DNA from: a virus
Length of the DNA stretch: 31,189 nucleotides
IMG/VR virus record: IMGVR_UViG_3300009528_000029
Span: 1 to 31,189 of that record
Reading direction: 5' to 3' (one strand)
Shown: positions 7,845 to 16,539 of the stretch, piece after piece
Layout of the letters: every line of letters begins with the position of its first letter
Position numbering within the stretch: position 1 is the first letter of the stretch
Notes under the pieces: generated by a model
What the model was told of the DNA's origin: nothing
Seen by the model: the letters and a program-made list of their open reading frames with translations, nothing else
The model's database searches: none
Position numbers and translations under genes: made by a program

Positions 7845-8574
7845 AGGCGATCTCAAGGGCGACTTCATAAACGAAGCTTATTCTCAGATGAGAATATCAG
7901 GCCTCACCGTAAATCCAACCTCCGAGGATCTGGAAGTTGCACTGATGCGCCTGGAAAACATGATGGCAGAATTGAGCGGGCGCAGCATATGCGTGGGTTA
8001 TAGCTTTGAAGATGATCCTGACCCCAACAGTTTGCACAATGTCAACCGCGAATTCTGGCACGGCATAGCCACGAACCTTGCCATTAGACTCATACCGGAC
8101 TTCAATAAAGAAGTCCCTCCGACCTTGCACATGCAGGCGAATCAAAGCCTTTCAAATATGAGTGGCAGAACTGCCCTTATCCGTCAAGTCAACTACCCTT
8201 CCCGCCAACCCAGAGGCGCAGGCAACACCCTAAGATGGGGACGGTGGGCCCGTTTCTACCATCCTCAACCTGGGGCTCCGCTCGAATGTGCTACCGTTAC
8301 GATAGCTATTGATGACATCAATGATTTTGTGGAACATTTCGACGCATACCTGCGAGATGCCGAAACCATCCAGTCATACACTATTTCGGCAGACACCGGG
8401 TTAAACATCATTAGCGATTCGCTGGCGTCTCCCGATGTGCTGTATAGGATCGAGGCAGTTGGAAACGCCGATGCTACCACTAACATTTTTCAGCAAGTCA
8501 CTATTATAGCGACTACTAGCACCGGACGCATAGAGACTCGACGTATCAACTTTCAGATAGTCGGAGCGGAATGA
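7837..8574 (+). CDS. Head-to-tail connector, P22 gp4-like, with extra C-terminal domain
   Basis: The gp4 ring sits under the portal and closes the filled head. Residues 1-135 match P22 gp4 features: DLEVALMRLENMMAEL, a GYSFEDDPDPNS block (P22 GYVFSDDENPP), then YPSRQPRGAGNT (P22 YPSRMPTGSGNS). P22 gp4 ends soon after that motif at 166 aa; this protein continues to 245 aa. Residues ~152-243 form a beta-rich segment (DDINDFVEHFDAYLRDAETIQSYTIS... ending TSTGRIETRRINFQIVG) resembling the phage fiber-tail adaptor family, where an ordinarily separate domain links fibre to tail. The fusion is inference. It overlaps the gp10-like gene by ATGA. Confidence 0.9.
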   Translation: MAKGDLKGDFINEAYSQMRISGLTVNPTSEDLEVALMRLENMMAELSGRSICVGYSFEDDPDPNSLHNVNREFWHGIATNLAIRLIPDFNKEVPPTLHMQANQSLSNMSGRTALIRQVNYPSRQPRGAGNTLRWGRWARFYHPQPGAPLECATVTIAIDDINDFVEHFDAYLRDAETIQSYTISADTGLNIISDSLASPDVLYRIEAVGNADATTNIFQQVTIIATTSTGRIETRRINFQIVGAE

Positions 8575-9980
8575 TGCAGACCCCTATCAATCTCATCAAA
8601 GGCGACAGCATAGGCACTGAGACGGATTACCGTGACCAGTTGCCGGTCAACATGTATGCCGTTATCCGACAGATATTCGGGGCAGACGGCTACATGGTTC
8701 AGGAGCCTGGGTTGAGGCAGTACGGCACAGGCATTGGAATTGATAGGGGCGGGCTATGGAACGAGGAACAGGCGCAGCACTTCAGGGTGAGTGCAGCAGA
8801 AATGATCTCTGTGAGTACTGTCGGTGCCGTAACCTCACTTGGTTCTGTACCTGGGTCAGACACGGTGTCCTTGCCTTACTCGTTCAATACTCAGGGCGTG
8901 GTTGCTAATCGCAAGTTCTACCTTTACGATGCCACTAATGGATTCAGAGAGGTAACAGATTCAGACCTTGGCGATCCGCTGGATTGTGTGTGGGTCGATG
9001 GGTACTATTTCTTCACCGATGGCGCTTACATTTACCATAGCGACCTGGCCGACGAATCGTCTATTGACCCCCTCAAGTTCGCCACCGCAGAATTCATGCC
9101 TGACCCCTCTTTGGGAGTCGGCAAAACCCAGGATAACAAAGTGATCGTCTTCGGGCGCTACACCACCGAGTATTTTGTCAATGTGGCTCAACCGAACTTC
9201 GCTTTCCAGCGTGTCCCTACTAGAGCCGTCAAGATCGGGATCGTCGGCACTCACGCTAAGGCAGAGGCTGGGGATGCATGGTTCATTCTGGGGGGCCGGA
9301 AGGAAGAGGCTGTATCGGTTCATCGACTGGGGGTCGGATCGGCGGAGAAGGTGGCCACTAGGGAGATTGACAAGATCATTGGCATCTATTCTGAAACAGA
9401 GCTTTCAACGGCTGTAGTCGAGTCCTACGAGGAGGACGGATACTCCTTCATCGTGGTCCATCTCCCCGGCCATGTCCTGAAGTTCAACCTCACCTTTGCC
9501 AAAAATGCAGGCATCGCACAGGCGTGGACTATCCTGAAGTCCGATGTCGCAGGGGACAATCCATGGAGAGCCAAGCACGGTGTATTTGAGCCGCGTTTAG
9601 GCGAGTGGGTATATGGTGACAAGCTGACCAGCATCATTGGCATCCTGGACAGCACTATAGCCACACACTACGGAGATATTGCGGAATGGCTACTGCATAC
9701 GCCTTTCCAGATGATCGAAGGGCACTCCATTGATGAGCTCGAAATAGAGACTTTGCCGGGGCACACTGGCACATCAGACGGCACAATATTCACATCTCTG
9801 ACATACGATGGAGTGACACACGGCAGCGAATGGACGGAGATGTATGGGCTTCCTAGCGCATTTGGCAAGAGGTTCATCCTCAGGCGGCTAGGATATGTTA
9901 GCGATTGGGTAGGGTTCAAATTTAGAGGAGCCACAAGATCCAGAATGGCATTCTCCAGGGCAGTTATCAAACATGGCTGA
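8571..9980 (+). CDS. Tail tube/DNA-stabilisation protein, P22 gp10-like
   Basis: The gp10 hexamer forms the lower tail tube and retains packaged DNA. 469 aa, essentially the P22 gp10 length, with matching landmarks: LPVNMYA near the N-terminus (P22 LPVNMLA), VIVFGRYTTEYF (P22 IVCFGSSTIEYF), KIGIVGTHAKAEAGDAWFILGG, EIDKIIGIYSETELSTAVVES, and FIVVHLPGHVLKFN (P22 LLIIHLPRHVLVYD). The ATGA overlap with gp4 fixes the start; a second ATG follows at 8574. The two tail-closure proteins are therefore made in coupled fashion. Confidence 0.95.
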   Translation: MMQTPINLIKGDSIGTETDYRDQLPVNMYAVIRQIFGADGYMVQEPGLRQYGTGIGIDRGGLWNEEQAQHFRVSAAEMISVSTVGAVTSLGSVPGSDTVSLPYSFNTQGVVANRKFYLYDATNGFREVTDSDLGDPLDCVWVDGYYFFTDGAYIYHSDLADESSIDPLKFATAEFMPDPSLGVGKTQDNKVIVFGRYTTEYFVNVAQPNFAFQRVPTRAVKIGIVGTHAKAEAGDAWFILGGRKEEAVSVHRLGVGSAEKVATREIDKIIGIYSETELSTAVVESYEEDGYSFIVVHLPGHVLKFNLTFAKNAGIAQAWTILKSDVAGDNPWRAKHGVFEPRLGEWVYGDKLTSIIGILDSTIATHYGDIAEWLLHTPFQMIEGHSIDELEIETLPGHTGTSDGTIFTSLTYDGVTHGSEWTEMYGLPSAFGKRFILRRLGYVSDWVGFKFRGATRSRMAFSRAVIKHG

Positions 9981-10410
9981 CCCGACTACAGCTCAGAGGT
10001 TGAGGGGGCTAATCCTGAGTGCTGCTGAACTCCAGCAGTTGACCGATTGGCCGGATGCTCTTATTGAGGACTACTTAACTATCCTCGAAAACCTAATCTT
10101 GCTGGCTGGCGAGATAGACACAAAAAACAACATTATCAAAAACACAATCCTTGTTACCACTTCGCCATATGTACCATTGGCTACGGATGAGGAGTTATTT
10201 ATTGATACCGATGTCGGACCTATATCAATAACTCTTCCAGTTGGCATAGATGGCACAAACTACCGGATGATAAATGTCGGGTCTTCTGGCAATGATGTTA
10301 CACTCATCCCGGCATTGACAGACAAGCTTTTTGGTGAGAATGCGAACGAGAGGATTGCTGACTCGGAAGTTTTGCTTATGACATTTGAGACTACAGAGGG
10401 CTGGTACTGA
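9973..10410 (+). CDS. Small tail structural protein, possible short tail needle or fibre-tip protein
   Basis: 145 aa. Residues 1-60 are helix-prone (LSAAELQQLTDWPDALIEDYLTILENLILL) with heptad-like Leu/Ile. Residues 62-145 form a beta domain of the kind common at phage fibre ends: TTSPYVPLATDEELFIDTDVG... ITLPVG... VTLIPALTDKLFG... ending TTEGWY. By order it occupies the place of P22 gp26, the trimeric needle plugging the tail, but it is far shorter than gp26 (233 aa). Its start overlaps the end of the gp10-like gene by eight bases. Tail location is likely; needle role is a guess. Confidence 0.6.
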   Translation: MADPTTAQRLRGLILSAAELQQLTDWPDALIEDYLTILENLILLAGEIDTKNNIIKNTILVTTSPYVPLATDEELFIDTDVGPISITLPVGIDGTNYRMINVGSSGNDVTLIPALTDKLFGENANERIADSEVLLMTFETTEGWY

Positions 10411-12092
10411 TGAGCAGAATTCGTGAAATAGAAACCATTGACAACGCCAAAGTGTCAACAGACAACTCTTCATCTGCTTTCCTTGGTGCCGGAATAGCGT
10501 TTGAAGGTACAGGCGAAGACGTTATTGACTTTGGGACTATTGAGGTTTCTGTTTACTCTGATGTAGCTTCAGCCGTAGATGGTCTATCCATCGAGTTCTC
10601 GTCTGATGGTACGAATTGGGACCACAAAGACGTTTACACTGTTCCAGCAGCAACTGGCAAGAATTACAGTGTTCAAAGGGTTGCGGAATGGTTTCGTATT
10701 GTCTATACCAACGGAGGAGATCCGCAGACAGAATTTAGACTTCAGACCATTCTAAATAAATACTACATCAAGCCTTCCTCTCATCGCCTTAAAGACGATA
10801 TAAACAGTGATGATGATGCAGAGTTAGGGATATGTATCATAAAGACTGAAGGTAGTTCACCGGAAAACTACAAAACCGTGAGTGCCCAATATCCTCTACC
10901 CACAGACGGAGACAGCGTTTACTCTAAAGACATATGGGCAGACGAAAGCAACATTGGAAACTTCAGCGGGTTAATAACTGATCCATTTGATAACCTCCAC
11001 ACGACCATAGTAGACAGCACGGCCAACAACCCTAAGATAATATTGATTCATTTCCAGCGCACTATATTTACGTCTTCTATTGGGATAGGTGCCACATCTG
11101 GGGACTTCTCTAATGTGAAGATTGAGCTACTAGGAAGCTCAGGCGCAGTAAGGCAGACGATAGACGAGAGCGCAGACAACACAAAATATACGTCAAGAAA
11201 CTTTGAGTTTGCACCAGATGCAACGAATGCAGTTCGTATATCATTCTTTACTGCTGATGCAGTGTCAATGTCAAACATCATTGCTAGGAAAGCTACAAGT
11301 GTCGATGCTAGGCTATCAGCAATAAGCGAGTTAACAAATAAAGTTGAGGATATAGGAAGCTTCAGGGGAGCCATAAATGTCAATCTGGCCCTAGTCCATC
11401 AGACTGGTATAAATGAATATTTCAGAAGAGATCTCGGAGCTTCAACAACTATATCGATAGCCGCAACCGCTGGCGATACAGATATAAACGTAGTAGATTC
11501 CACCGGATTTGTCATAGGTGATTTTCTGCGGATTGAATCTGACCCTATCACTAGGGGGCATTTTCACATAATAAATGTTGTGGCAAATGTGATTACGCTC
11601 AGCAGGCCGTTGGATAATGATTTAATAATTGGAGACAGTATAATCGAAACTGATTTCCAGATGGTAGATGTTGGTACCCTAGCAGCACCAATAGCATTTA
11701 GGATTGCTCCGCCGTCAAGCGAACGCTGGCAGATAACTAGGCTTATGACAACAATGCTGGACGCTACAGCAATGGATGACGGCAAGTTCGGAGGCATGTC
11801 AGCACTTCCTAATGGATTTGTACTCAGAGTTAACAATGATGGAGTAATTACCACACTGACACACTGGAACACCAATTTAGACATGAAGGATGACATGTTT
11901 GACGTTGAGTATGCTGACAAGGCACCAGCGGGTCAGTATGGGTTATCTGCTCGTTGGACACTGACTCAGGCGCAATTCGTGGCAGACCTCGATGGAGCCA
12001 CCGGAGACTATCTGGAAGGACTGAACCAAGACGATACTACGCCTCTGGATGAGTTCAAGATAAAAGCTCAAGGCAGGCTGTTTGGAGGGTGA
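10410..12092 (+). CDS. Putative tail/virion structural protein (560 aa)
   Basis: It begins inside the previous stop (TGATG). Residues ~30-115 form a beta-sandwich-like unit (TIEVSVYSDVASAVDGLSIEFSS, then VAEWFRIVYTNGGDPQTEFRLQTIL) that recurs in phage tail-associated proteins and resembles carbohydrate-binding jelly rolls. A later stretch, residues ~355-410 (AATAGDTDINVVDSTGFVIGDFLRIES... VANVITLSRPLDND), is a small beta fold also seen in fibre proteins. It is rich in Asp, Ser and Thr and has no membrane segment. A tail accessory or receptor-contact role is inferred from fold hints and position. Confidence 0.7.
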   Translation: MSRIREIETIDNAKVSTDNSSSAFLGAGIAFEGTGEDVIDFGTIEVSVYSDVASAVDGLSIEFSSDGTNWDHKDVYTVPAATGKNYSVQRVAEWFRIVYTNGGDPQTEFRLQTILNKYYIKPSSHRLKDDINSDDDAELGICIIKTEGSSPENYKTVSAQYPLPTDGDSVYSKDIWADESNIGNFSGLITDPFDNLHTTIVDSTANNPKIILIHFQRTIFTSSIGIGATSGDFSNVKIELLGSSGAVRQTIDESADNTKYTSRNFEFAPDATNAVRISFFTADAVSMSNIIARKATSVDARLSAISELTNKVEDIGSFRGAINVNLALVHQTGINEYFRRDLGASTTISIAATAGDTDINVVDSTGFVIGDFLRIESDPITRGHFHIINVVANVITLSRPLDNDLIIGDSIIETDFQMVDVGTLAAPIAFRIAPPSSERWQITRLMTTMLDATAMDDGKFGGMSALPNGFVLRVNNDGVITTLTHWNTNLDMKDDMFDVEYADKAPAGQYGLSARWTLTQAQFVADLDGATGDYLEGLNQDDTTPLDEFKIKAQGRLFGG

Positions 12093-12094
12093 CG

Positions 12095-12130
12095 ATGATT
12101 CCTAGGAAAGTATTGATAGTCAGGTTGTGA
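12095..12130 (+). pseudogene. Well-initiated 11-codon reading frame, possible lost N-terminus of the GNAT gene
   Basis: A strong ribosome binding site (TTTGGAGGG) lies seven bases before ATG 12095, which reads MIPRKVLIVRL and stops. In the next frame the bases after it read EILDNVRQ, and 12148 onward continues into the GNAT frame. MIPRK... followed by a helix is how many phage GNAT proteins begin, so this may be the true 5' end broken by two frame changes, or an upstream leader peptide. Confidence 0.4.
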
Positions 12131-12159
12131 GATTCTCGATAATGTGAGACAATGCACCA

Positions 12160-12579
12160 ATGTTTCAAGAGATGTCAGACATGCAGGAAGCTGAACGTCT
12201 GGGGTTACCCGTAACCTCCGACTATTTGGTCTTCAGATACATTCCAGGTAATGGGTCGGTCTTCTTCTCTGCGACACGACAGGGCGATGCGGTCACTATC
12301 CATATAGCCGCAGACAGGACCGGGAAGAGCAAGCTCCGGGAGGCTGTAGATAGATTTTGCAGCAAAATATTTCTAGACTTCCCATGGTGCAAGATCATAA
12401 TGGGGGTTGTCGGCCCAAGGTCAGTGGTAAATCTAGCCCTTAAATGTGGCTTCCACATTATAGGGACTATGGACATAAAAGACACCGAGTCAAAACAGAA
12501 CGCAAAAATAGTTGGGAGGTGGCGGCATGAGTTTTGTGCAGAAAGCATGGGACGATATAAGGGGCAAGACGGCAGCTAA
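12160..12579 (+). CDS. GNAT-fold acetyltransferase-like protein, possibly N-terminally disrupted
   Basis: 139 aa from ATG 12160. The core shows a beta strand AVTIHIAADR, a helix, the KIIMGVVG strand and then RSVVNLALKCGFHIIGTMD, the GNAT ending where a residue pair (here S-V-V-N) precedes the helix and GF strand. Small GNAT-like proteins occur in the internal-virion/ejection region of podoviruses, including T7 gp13, which fits its place just before the ejection genes. The first ATG has no good binding site, whereas a strong one precedes an 11-codon frame at 12095; see that entry. Its end overlaps the next gene by 53 bases. Confidence 0.65.
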   Translation: MFQEMSDMQEAERLGLPVTSDYLVFRYIPGNGSVFFSATRQGDAVTIHIAADRTGKSKLREAVDRFCSKIFLDFPWCKIIMGVVGPRSVVNLALKCGFHIIGTMDIKDTESKQNAKIVGRWRHEFCAESMGRYKGQDGS

Positions 12580-13111
12580 AGCAGCAGGAGAAGCATCTGA
12601 AGTTTCTGCGGCTTCTCAAGAAGAAGCTCTTCAGTATCTCAGGGAAACCGAAGCCCTACCTCAAGAACTCAGAGAGAGCGCACTCTCCCAGCTAGGATCA
12701 ATTTATGGTCTTCCTGGCTTTGGGGCGGGAGAGGAAGGTGCGGTGCCTGGGGCAGGTCGAGAAGAGTTTATAGCAGGCCTCCGAACAGATCCATTCTATT
12801 CAGAGCTTGTAGGGGCAGGAGAAGAGGCCGTGCTAAGGGGCGCAAGTGCTACAGGCGGACTCAGATCAGGATCCACTAGTGAAAACCTTGCTAGGGTCAA
12901 CCAGGACGTATTGAGGGGGCTCTATCAGGAGAGGGTGGGCGGTCTTACTGGTCTGGCAAACCTACCCTCCTACGCTCCGCAGATAGCCGGTGGAATAGCC
13001 GGGGTAGGCCAAACTCTAGCCTCTGGAATTACCGCCGCTGGCCAGGCTAGACAATCAGGAATAGGTCAAGTGGCTGGCCTCGGGCTTCAAGCTGCTAAAC
13101 TCTTTATTTGA
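12527..13111 (+). CDS. DNA ejection protein, P22 gp7-like
   Basis: 194 aa. Small internal virion protein released into the cell with the genome. The centre (residues ~80-130) reads LRTDPFYSELVGAGEEAVLRGASATGGLRSG, then LARVNQDVLRGLYQERVGGLTGLANLPSYA, a Gly/Ala/Gln pattern typical of this ejection-protein class (x-P-F-x...GE-x-A-x-L-x-x-ASATGG). The Gly/Ala-rich end may insert into membrane. The start at 12527 has GGGAGGTGG upstream; a TTG at 12512 would add five residues (mostly Gly) and is rejected. It is the first of three ejection genes in a row. Confidence 0.85.
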   Translation: MSFVQKAWDDIRGKTAAKAAGEASEVSAASQEEALQYLRETEALPQELRESALSQLGSIYGLPGFGAGEEGAVPGAGREEFIAGLRTDPFYSELVGAGEEAVLRGASATGGLRSGSTSENLARVNQDVLRGLYQERVGGLTGLANLPSYAPQIAGGIAGVGQTLASGITAAGQARQSGIGQVAGLGLQAAKLFI

Positions 13112-13120
13112 GGTGACGAT

Positions 13121-14344
13121 ATGTCCAACGGAAACCCTTTTTATGTCGAACCTCTCGGAGGGTATGGCCCCGAAATAGGCAAGGGGCTTGCAGGCCTTGG
13201 TACTGCCTTGAAAGCTCGCGTCGCTCTCAAGAAGGGCCAAGAGTTAAAAGAGGAAGGCGCTAGACTCCTCAGAGAAGGGACACCTGATGAGATAGCGGAG
13301 TTTTCTATTTCTAATCCAGATATAGGCAAATCCATACTGGAGCAAATGGATATTACAGCAAAAGGGACAGAGCAAGACGTTATCAAGACACTCCAGAAAA
13401 CAATGTCAGACCCAGAAGGTACCGAAAAATATTTGACCGACAGGGTTAGCACCATAGTGGAGGCAGGCGGCAATCCATCTGACACCATTCTGGAACTTAA
13501 AAGATTTAGAGAAGACCCTGAATCTTACAGGAAATCCGTCGAGACTGCGTATTCAATGCTTGACCCGGAAGGCTACAAGTCCTATCGAACTGCCAGCGGT
13601 AAAGAGGCAGAGGAGGCGGCAACTAAATCATTACTAGGCACTGCCGACATCCAGAGTTTTGAGTATTTGACGGCAAACTTACCCCCCGAAGATAAGGCAA
13701 AAGCAAAACGCATCAAGCTGGGTCTGTCTCCTCGTGCGACAGAGAGCGCAAAACTTAAAGCTGAAAAATCATTCGCAACCGAGGCTGCAAAACTTGAGGC
13801 TAAATTAGGCTTGGAACCGCTAGTGGCTGGAGCCGTTGTCGCGGCAAAGAATCAGGCTAATGCAGCGGCTAGTGAGTTAGTTACGCAGAAATCAAACATA
13901 TCGGCATGGGAAGTCTACAACGGAGCAATGAGCAATCTGGCTGCTGCTATGAGTGGCACAGCAACAGGGCCTATGGTTGGATTCATCCCCGCCATAACTG
14001 CGAACAGTCAGATTGCAGAGGGCGCAATCGCTGTTATGGCCCCTGTTCTGAAGCAGATGTTTAGAACCGCAGGAGAGGGCATATTCACCGACAAAGACCA
14101 AGAACTGCTTATGAAGATGGTGCCTACACGTAAAGATCTGCCTGAAGCTAGAACAGCCAAGATCACGGCCATCGACCGAATCGTAAGAGCGAAATTAGAC
14201 ATAGGAGAAGAGGGGGCTCTTGGAGGTGGCAGAGTTACAGAGGAAGAGGCCCAGCCATCAAGTGTGACATCTCAAGCGCAATATGATGCCCTGCCTTCCG
14301 GCGCGCTGTTTGTTGAAGACGGCGTACAATACAGGAAACCATAA
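13121..14344 (+). CDS. DNA ejection protein (gp20/gp16-type role)
   Basis: 407 aa, Ala/Lys/Glu-rich and mostly helical, with a long Gly-Ala-containing segment at ~240-310 and a C-terminal tail after a Gly-rich linker. The terminal ~25 residues (SQAQYDALPSGALFVEDGVQYRKP) are a widespread C-terminal module of phage internal/virion proteins. GAGGTGACGATATG gives a clear start. Position between the gp7-like and the large ejection gene supports the role; the sequence itself does not reveal which P22 ejection protein it replaces. Confidence 0.8.
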   Translation: MSNGNPFYVEPLGGYGPEIGKGLAGLGTALKARVALKKGQELKEEGARLLREGTPDEIAEFSISNPDIGKSILEQMDITAKGTEQDVIKTLQKTMSDPEGTEKYLTDRVSTIVEAGGNPSDTILELKRFREDPESYRKSVETAYSMLDPEGYKSYRTASGKEAEEAATKSLLGTADIQSFEYLTANLPPEDKAKAKRIKLGLSPRATESAKLKAEKSFATEAAKLEAKLGLEPLVAGAVVAAKNQANAAASELVTQKSNISAWEVYNGAMSNLAAAMSGTATGPMVGFIPAITANSQIAEGAIAVMAPVLKQMFRTAGEGIFTDKDQELLMKMVPTRKDLPEARTAKITAIDRIVRAKLDIGEEGALGGGRVTEEEAQPSSVTSQAQYDALPSGALFVEDGVQYRKP

Positions 14345-16536
14345 TGGCAAGCAAATACGGCGGAATCCCAACGACACAGCAGGGCAGCAAGTACGGAGGC
14401 CTTCCCGTTGAACAGGCGGCAACGTCCGACATTCCCCAAGGCTATCAGCCTCCGTCGAGGGCCGTTGTGGGCATCAGCGAAGCCCCGGCGCAAGCAGTAG
14501 AGGCACCCCTCACGGCACGGCAGGAAGCAATAAGGGAGATAGCGCAGGAGATAGGACCTATCCAAGCGGGCTTCATTGCAGCCGGGAAAGGCATGTACGA
14601 CATTGGGCGCGGACTTGGCATCATAGAGCCAGCAGGCGAAGTCGAGCGAGAGGCTTACGAGGCCCTGGAGCGTGAGCGGCCTATATCTACTTTCGTGGGC
14701 GAAGTCGCGGGAGAAGCAGCACCTTTTGCTGCTCTAGGGCCCATTGCTGGTGGTGTAAGAGCATTAGGAGCGCGGGCAATACCTGCATTGGCTGGACCTG
14801 TTGGGTTGTCCGCTAGAGTTGCCGGGACAGCCGGTATAGGCGCATTAGAAGGAGGCATCCTAGCAGGAGCAGAGGAGGCAGGATTTGAAGACACAGCAAA
14901 AGCAGCGGGTTTCGGTGGATTGGTGGCGGGTGGCGCGGAGCTTCTTATTCCCGTTGTTGGTCGCCTTGGCGGTAAGATTGTTCGCAAGGTAACAGGCAAG
15001 CAGCCCAAGGGCTCTCTTGTCCGACCCGATGGAATGCCTACCGACGAAATGGCGGACGCCCTAGAGAAGGCTGGCATGACCTGGGAAGACATGAAGCTTG
15101 ACGCCCAGGACCTAATAGCCAAGCTGGAACCTGGCACGATACCGGAGCAGGCCGCAAGGCTGGCAGGCTTTGAGCAGATTGGAGCCCCGGCACTAAAGGG
15201 CCAAATCAGCAAGGAGTTCGCACAGAGGAAGCTTGAGCAGGGGCTTATCGAATCCGGCACAGAAGCAGCCGGTGAGCCTGTGCGCCAAGTCTTCAAACAG
15301 CAGAGCGAGGCCATCAGGGGAGAGCTTGACAGCATCGTTGACGCCATGGGAGTCACCGGGGAGACTGGCGAGGCAATGAAGGATGCCCTCAGTGGCCGCA
15401 GGAAGACTCTCAAGGCCGACAGGAAAGAACTGTACGGCAGACTGGCAGAAGAGGCGAAAGAAGTTGACACGGTGCCTGTGGCTACTCATGACATCTACAA
15501 CGCCTTGCCAGACCGGGGAACTCTCCGGGATATCGCATCACTTGCACCTAATCAATTCAAGGCTCTGAATGACATCCTGGTCGAATTTGGAATCGAGCAG
15601 GGCCAAGAAGCTGTTGAGAGCGCCGCCAAGCGTGGCGTAACATCTGACCCGCTTGGCCTGGAGAACTTTGAGAGTCTCAGGAAGCGACTCGGAGCAATTG
15701 AGCGCAGCGATCAAACGGGTGCTATTAGCGTAGTCACTGGCCCCCTGAAGAGAGCCCTAGACAATGAAATTGACTTGGTGACTGAGGCCATGGAAGGGGC
15801 AGGAGGCAAGATAGCAGAGACAGCCAAGGCCGCAAGGTTGTCGAATGTTGCTCTCAAGACCGAATTCGACGAAGCTAAAATCACCTCCAAGCTGATTGAT
15901 TCAGTAAAGCGTGGCTCCACCCAGCCAAAGGTCGAAGTTAGCAAGGCTTACCAGAAGGTCATGAATCCGAATGAGCCCATCGAGAACCTTGATCGAGTCT
16001 TGACTTCGCTCAAAAAAGGAGGAGCTCTTGGCGCCAAGGCGATTGACGAGATGAAGGGAAGGGCTGTCCTAGACCTCATAGATTCGGCCTTCACCTCCCA
16101 ATACAGGCAGGTTAGCGGGCAGCGCATTTTCGGTGCCGATCCATTCTCCAAACAATACGAAAAAATGCTGCCTAAGCTTGAGATGCTTTTCGATGGAGAC
16201 GCTAAGGCCCTCAAGAGGATCAAGAATGTTTACGAGAGGGCACAAGACATCATCCCACCGGGAGGAGCTGTTCCGAAGGGATCCGCAGGATTCTTCATCG
16301 ACGCTCTCAACAAGATCGGAATTTACAGCATATCCCTGAAGGTTCCATTCGTCAGGGAAGTATTTGAGGTAGCACAGATGGCAGGGCGAAGCGCAACGGC
16401 TCGTCAGCAGGCTAAGAAGTCCTTGGACGCAAAGCCTCAAGTCAAAGAAATGGCTCAGCTCATATCTAGAGATTATCCACAGATTGCCGCAACTCTCGGG
16501 ATTGCTGCAATCATCGAAAGAGAAGAGGAGAATTGA
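14344..16536 (+). CDS. Large DNA ejection protein (P22 gp16-like role)
   Basis: 730 aa. The N-terminal ~30 residues carry a KYGGIP/KYGGLP repeat seen at the beginning of podoviral internal proteins. Residues ~115-200 are Gly/Ala-rich hydrophobic stretches (APFAALGPIAGGVRALGARAIPALAG, TAGIGALEGGILAG), expected for a protein that lines or crosses the envelope during ejection. The remainder is helical and charged. TAATG at 14342-14346 overlaps the previous gene by one base, so the two are translated together. Length is near P22 gp16 (609 aa). Confidence 0.8.
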   Translation: MASKYGGIPTTQQGSKYGGLPVEQAATSDIPQGYQPPSRAVVGISEAPAQAVEAPLTARQEAIREIAQEIGPIQAGFIAAGKGMYDIGRGLGIIEPAGEVEREAYEALERERPISTFVGEVAGEAAPFAALGPIAGGVRALGARAIPALAGPVGLSARVAGTAGIGALEGGILAGAEEAGFEDTAKAAGFGGLVAGGAELLIPVVGRLGGKIVRKVTGKQPKGSLVRPDGMPTDEMADALEKAGMTWEDMKLDAQDLIAKLEPGTIPEQAARLAGFEQIGAPALKGQISKEFAQRKLEQGLIESGTEAAGEPVRQVFKQQSEAIRGELDSIVDAMGVTGETGEAMKDALSGRRKTLKADRKELYGRLAEEAKEVDTVPVATHDIYNALPDRGTLRDIASLAPNQFKALNDILVEFGIEQGQEAVESAAKRGVTSDPLGLENFESLRKRLGAIERSDQTGAISVVTGPLKRALDNEIDLVTEAMEGAGGKIAETAKAARLSNVALKTEFDEAKITSKLIDSVKRGSTQPKVEVSKAYQKVMNPNEPIENLDRVLTSLKKGGALGAKAIDEMKGRAVLDLIDSAFTSQYRQVSGQRIFGADPFSKQYEKMLPKLEMLFDGDAKALKRIKNVYERAQDIIPPGGAVPKGSAGFFIDALNKIGIYSISLKVPFVREVFEVAQMAGRSATARQQAKKSLDAKPQVKEMAQLISRDYPQIAATLGIAAIIEREEEN

Positions 16537-16539
16537 TTT

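Noticed and set aside
14655-15470. 271-codon leftward frame rich in Ser/Pro/Ala
   Set aside because: Opposite the Ala/Glu-rich ejection gene; composition is what the complement of such a gene gives.
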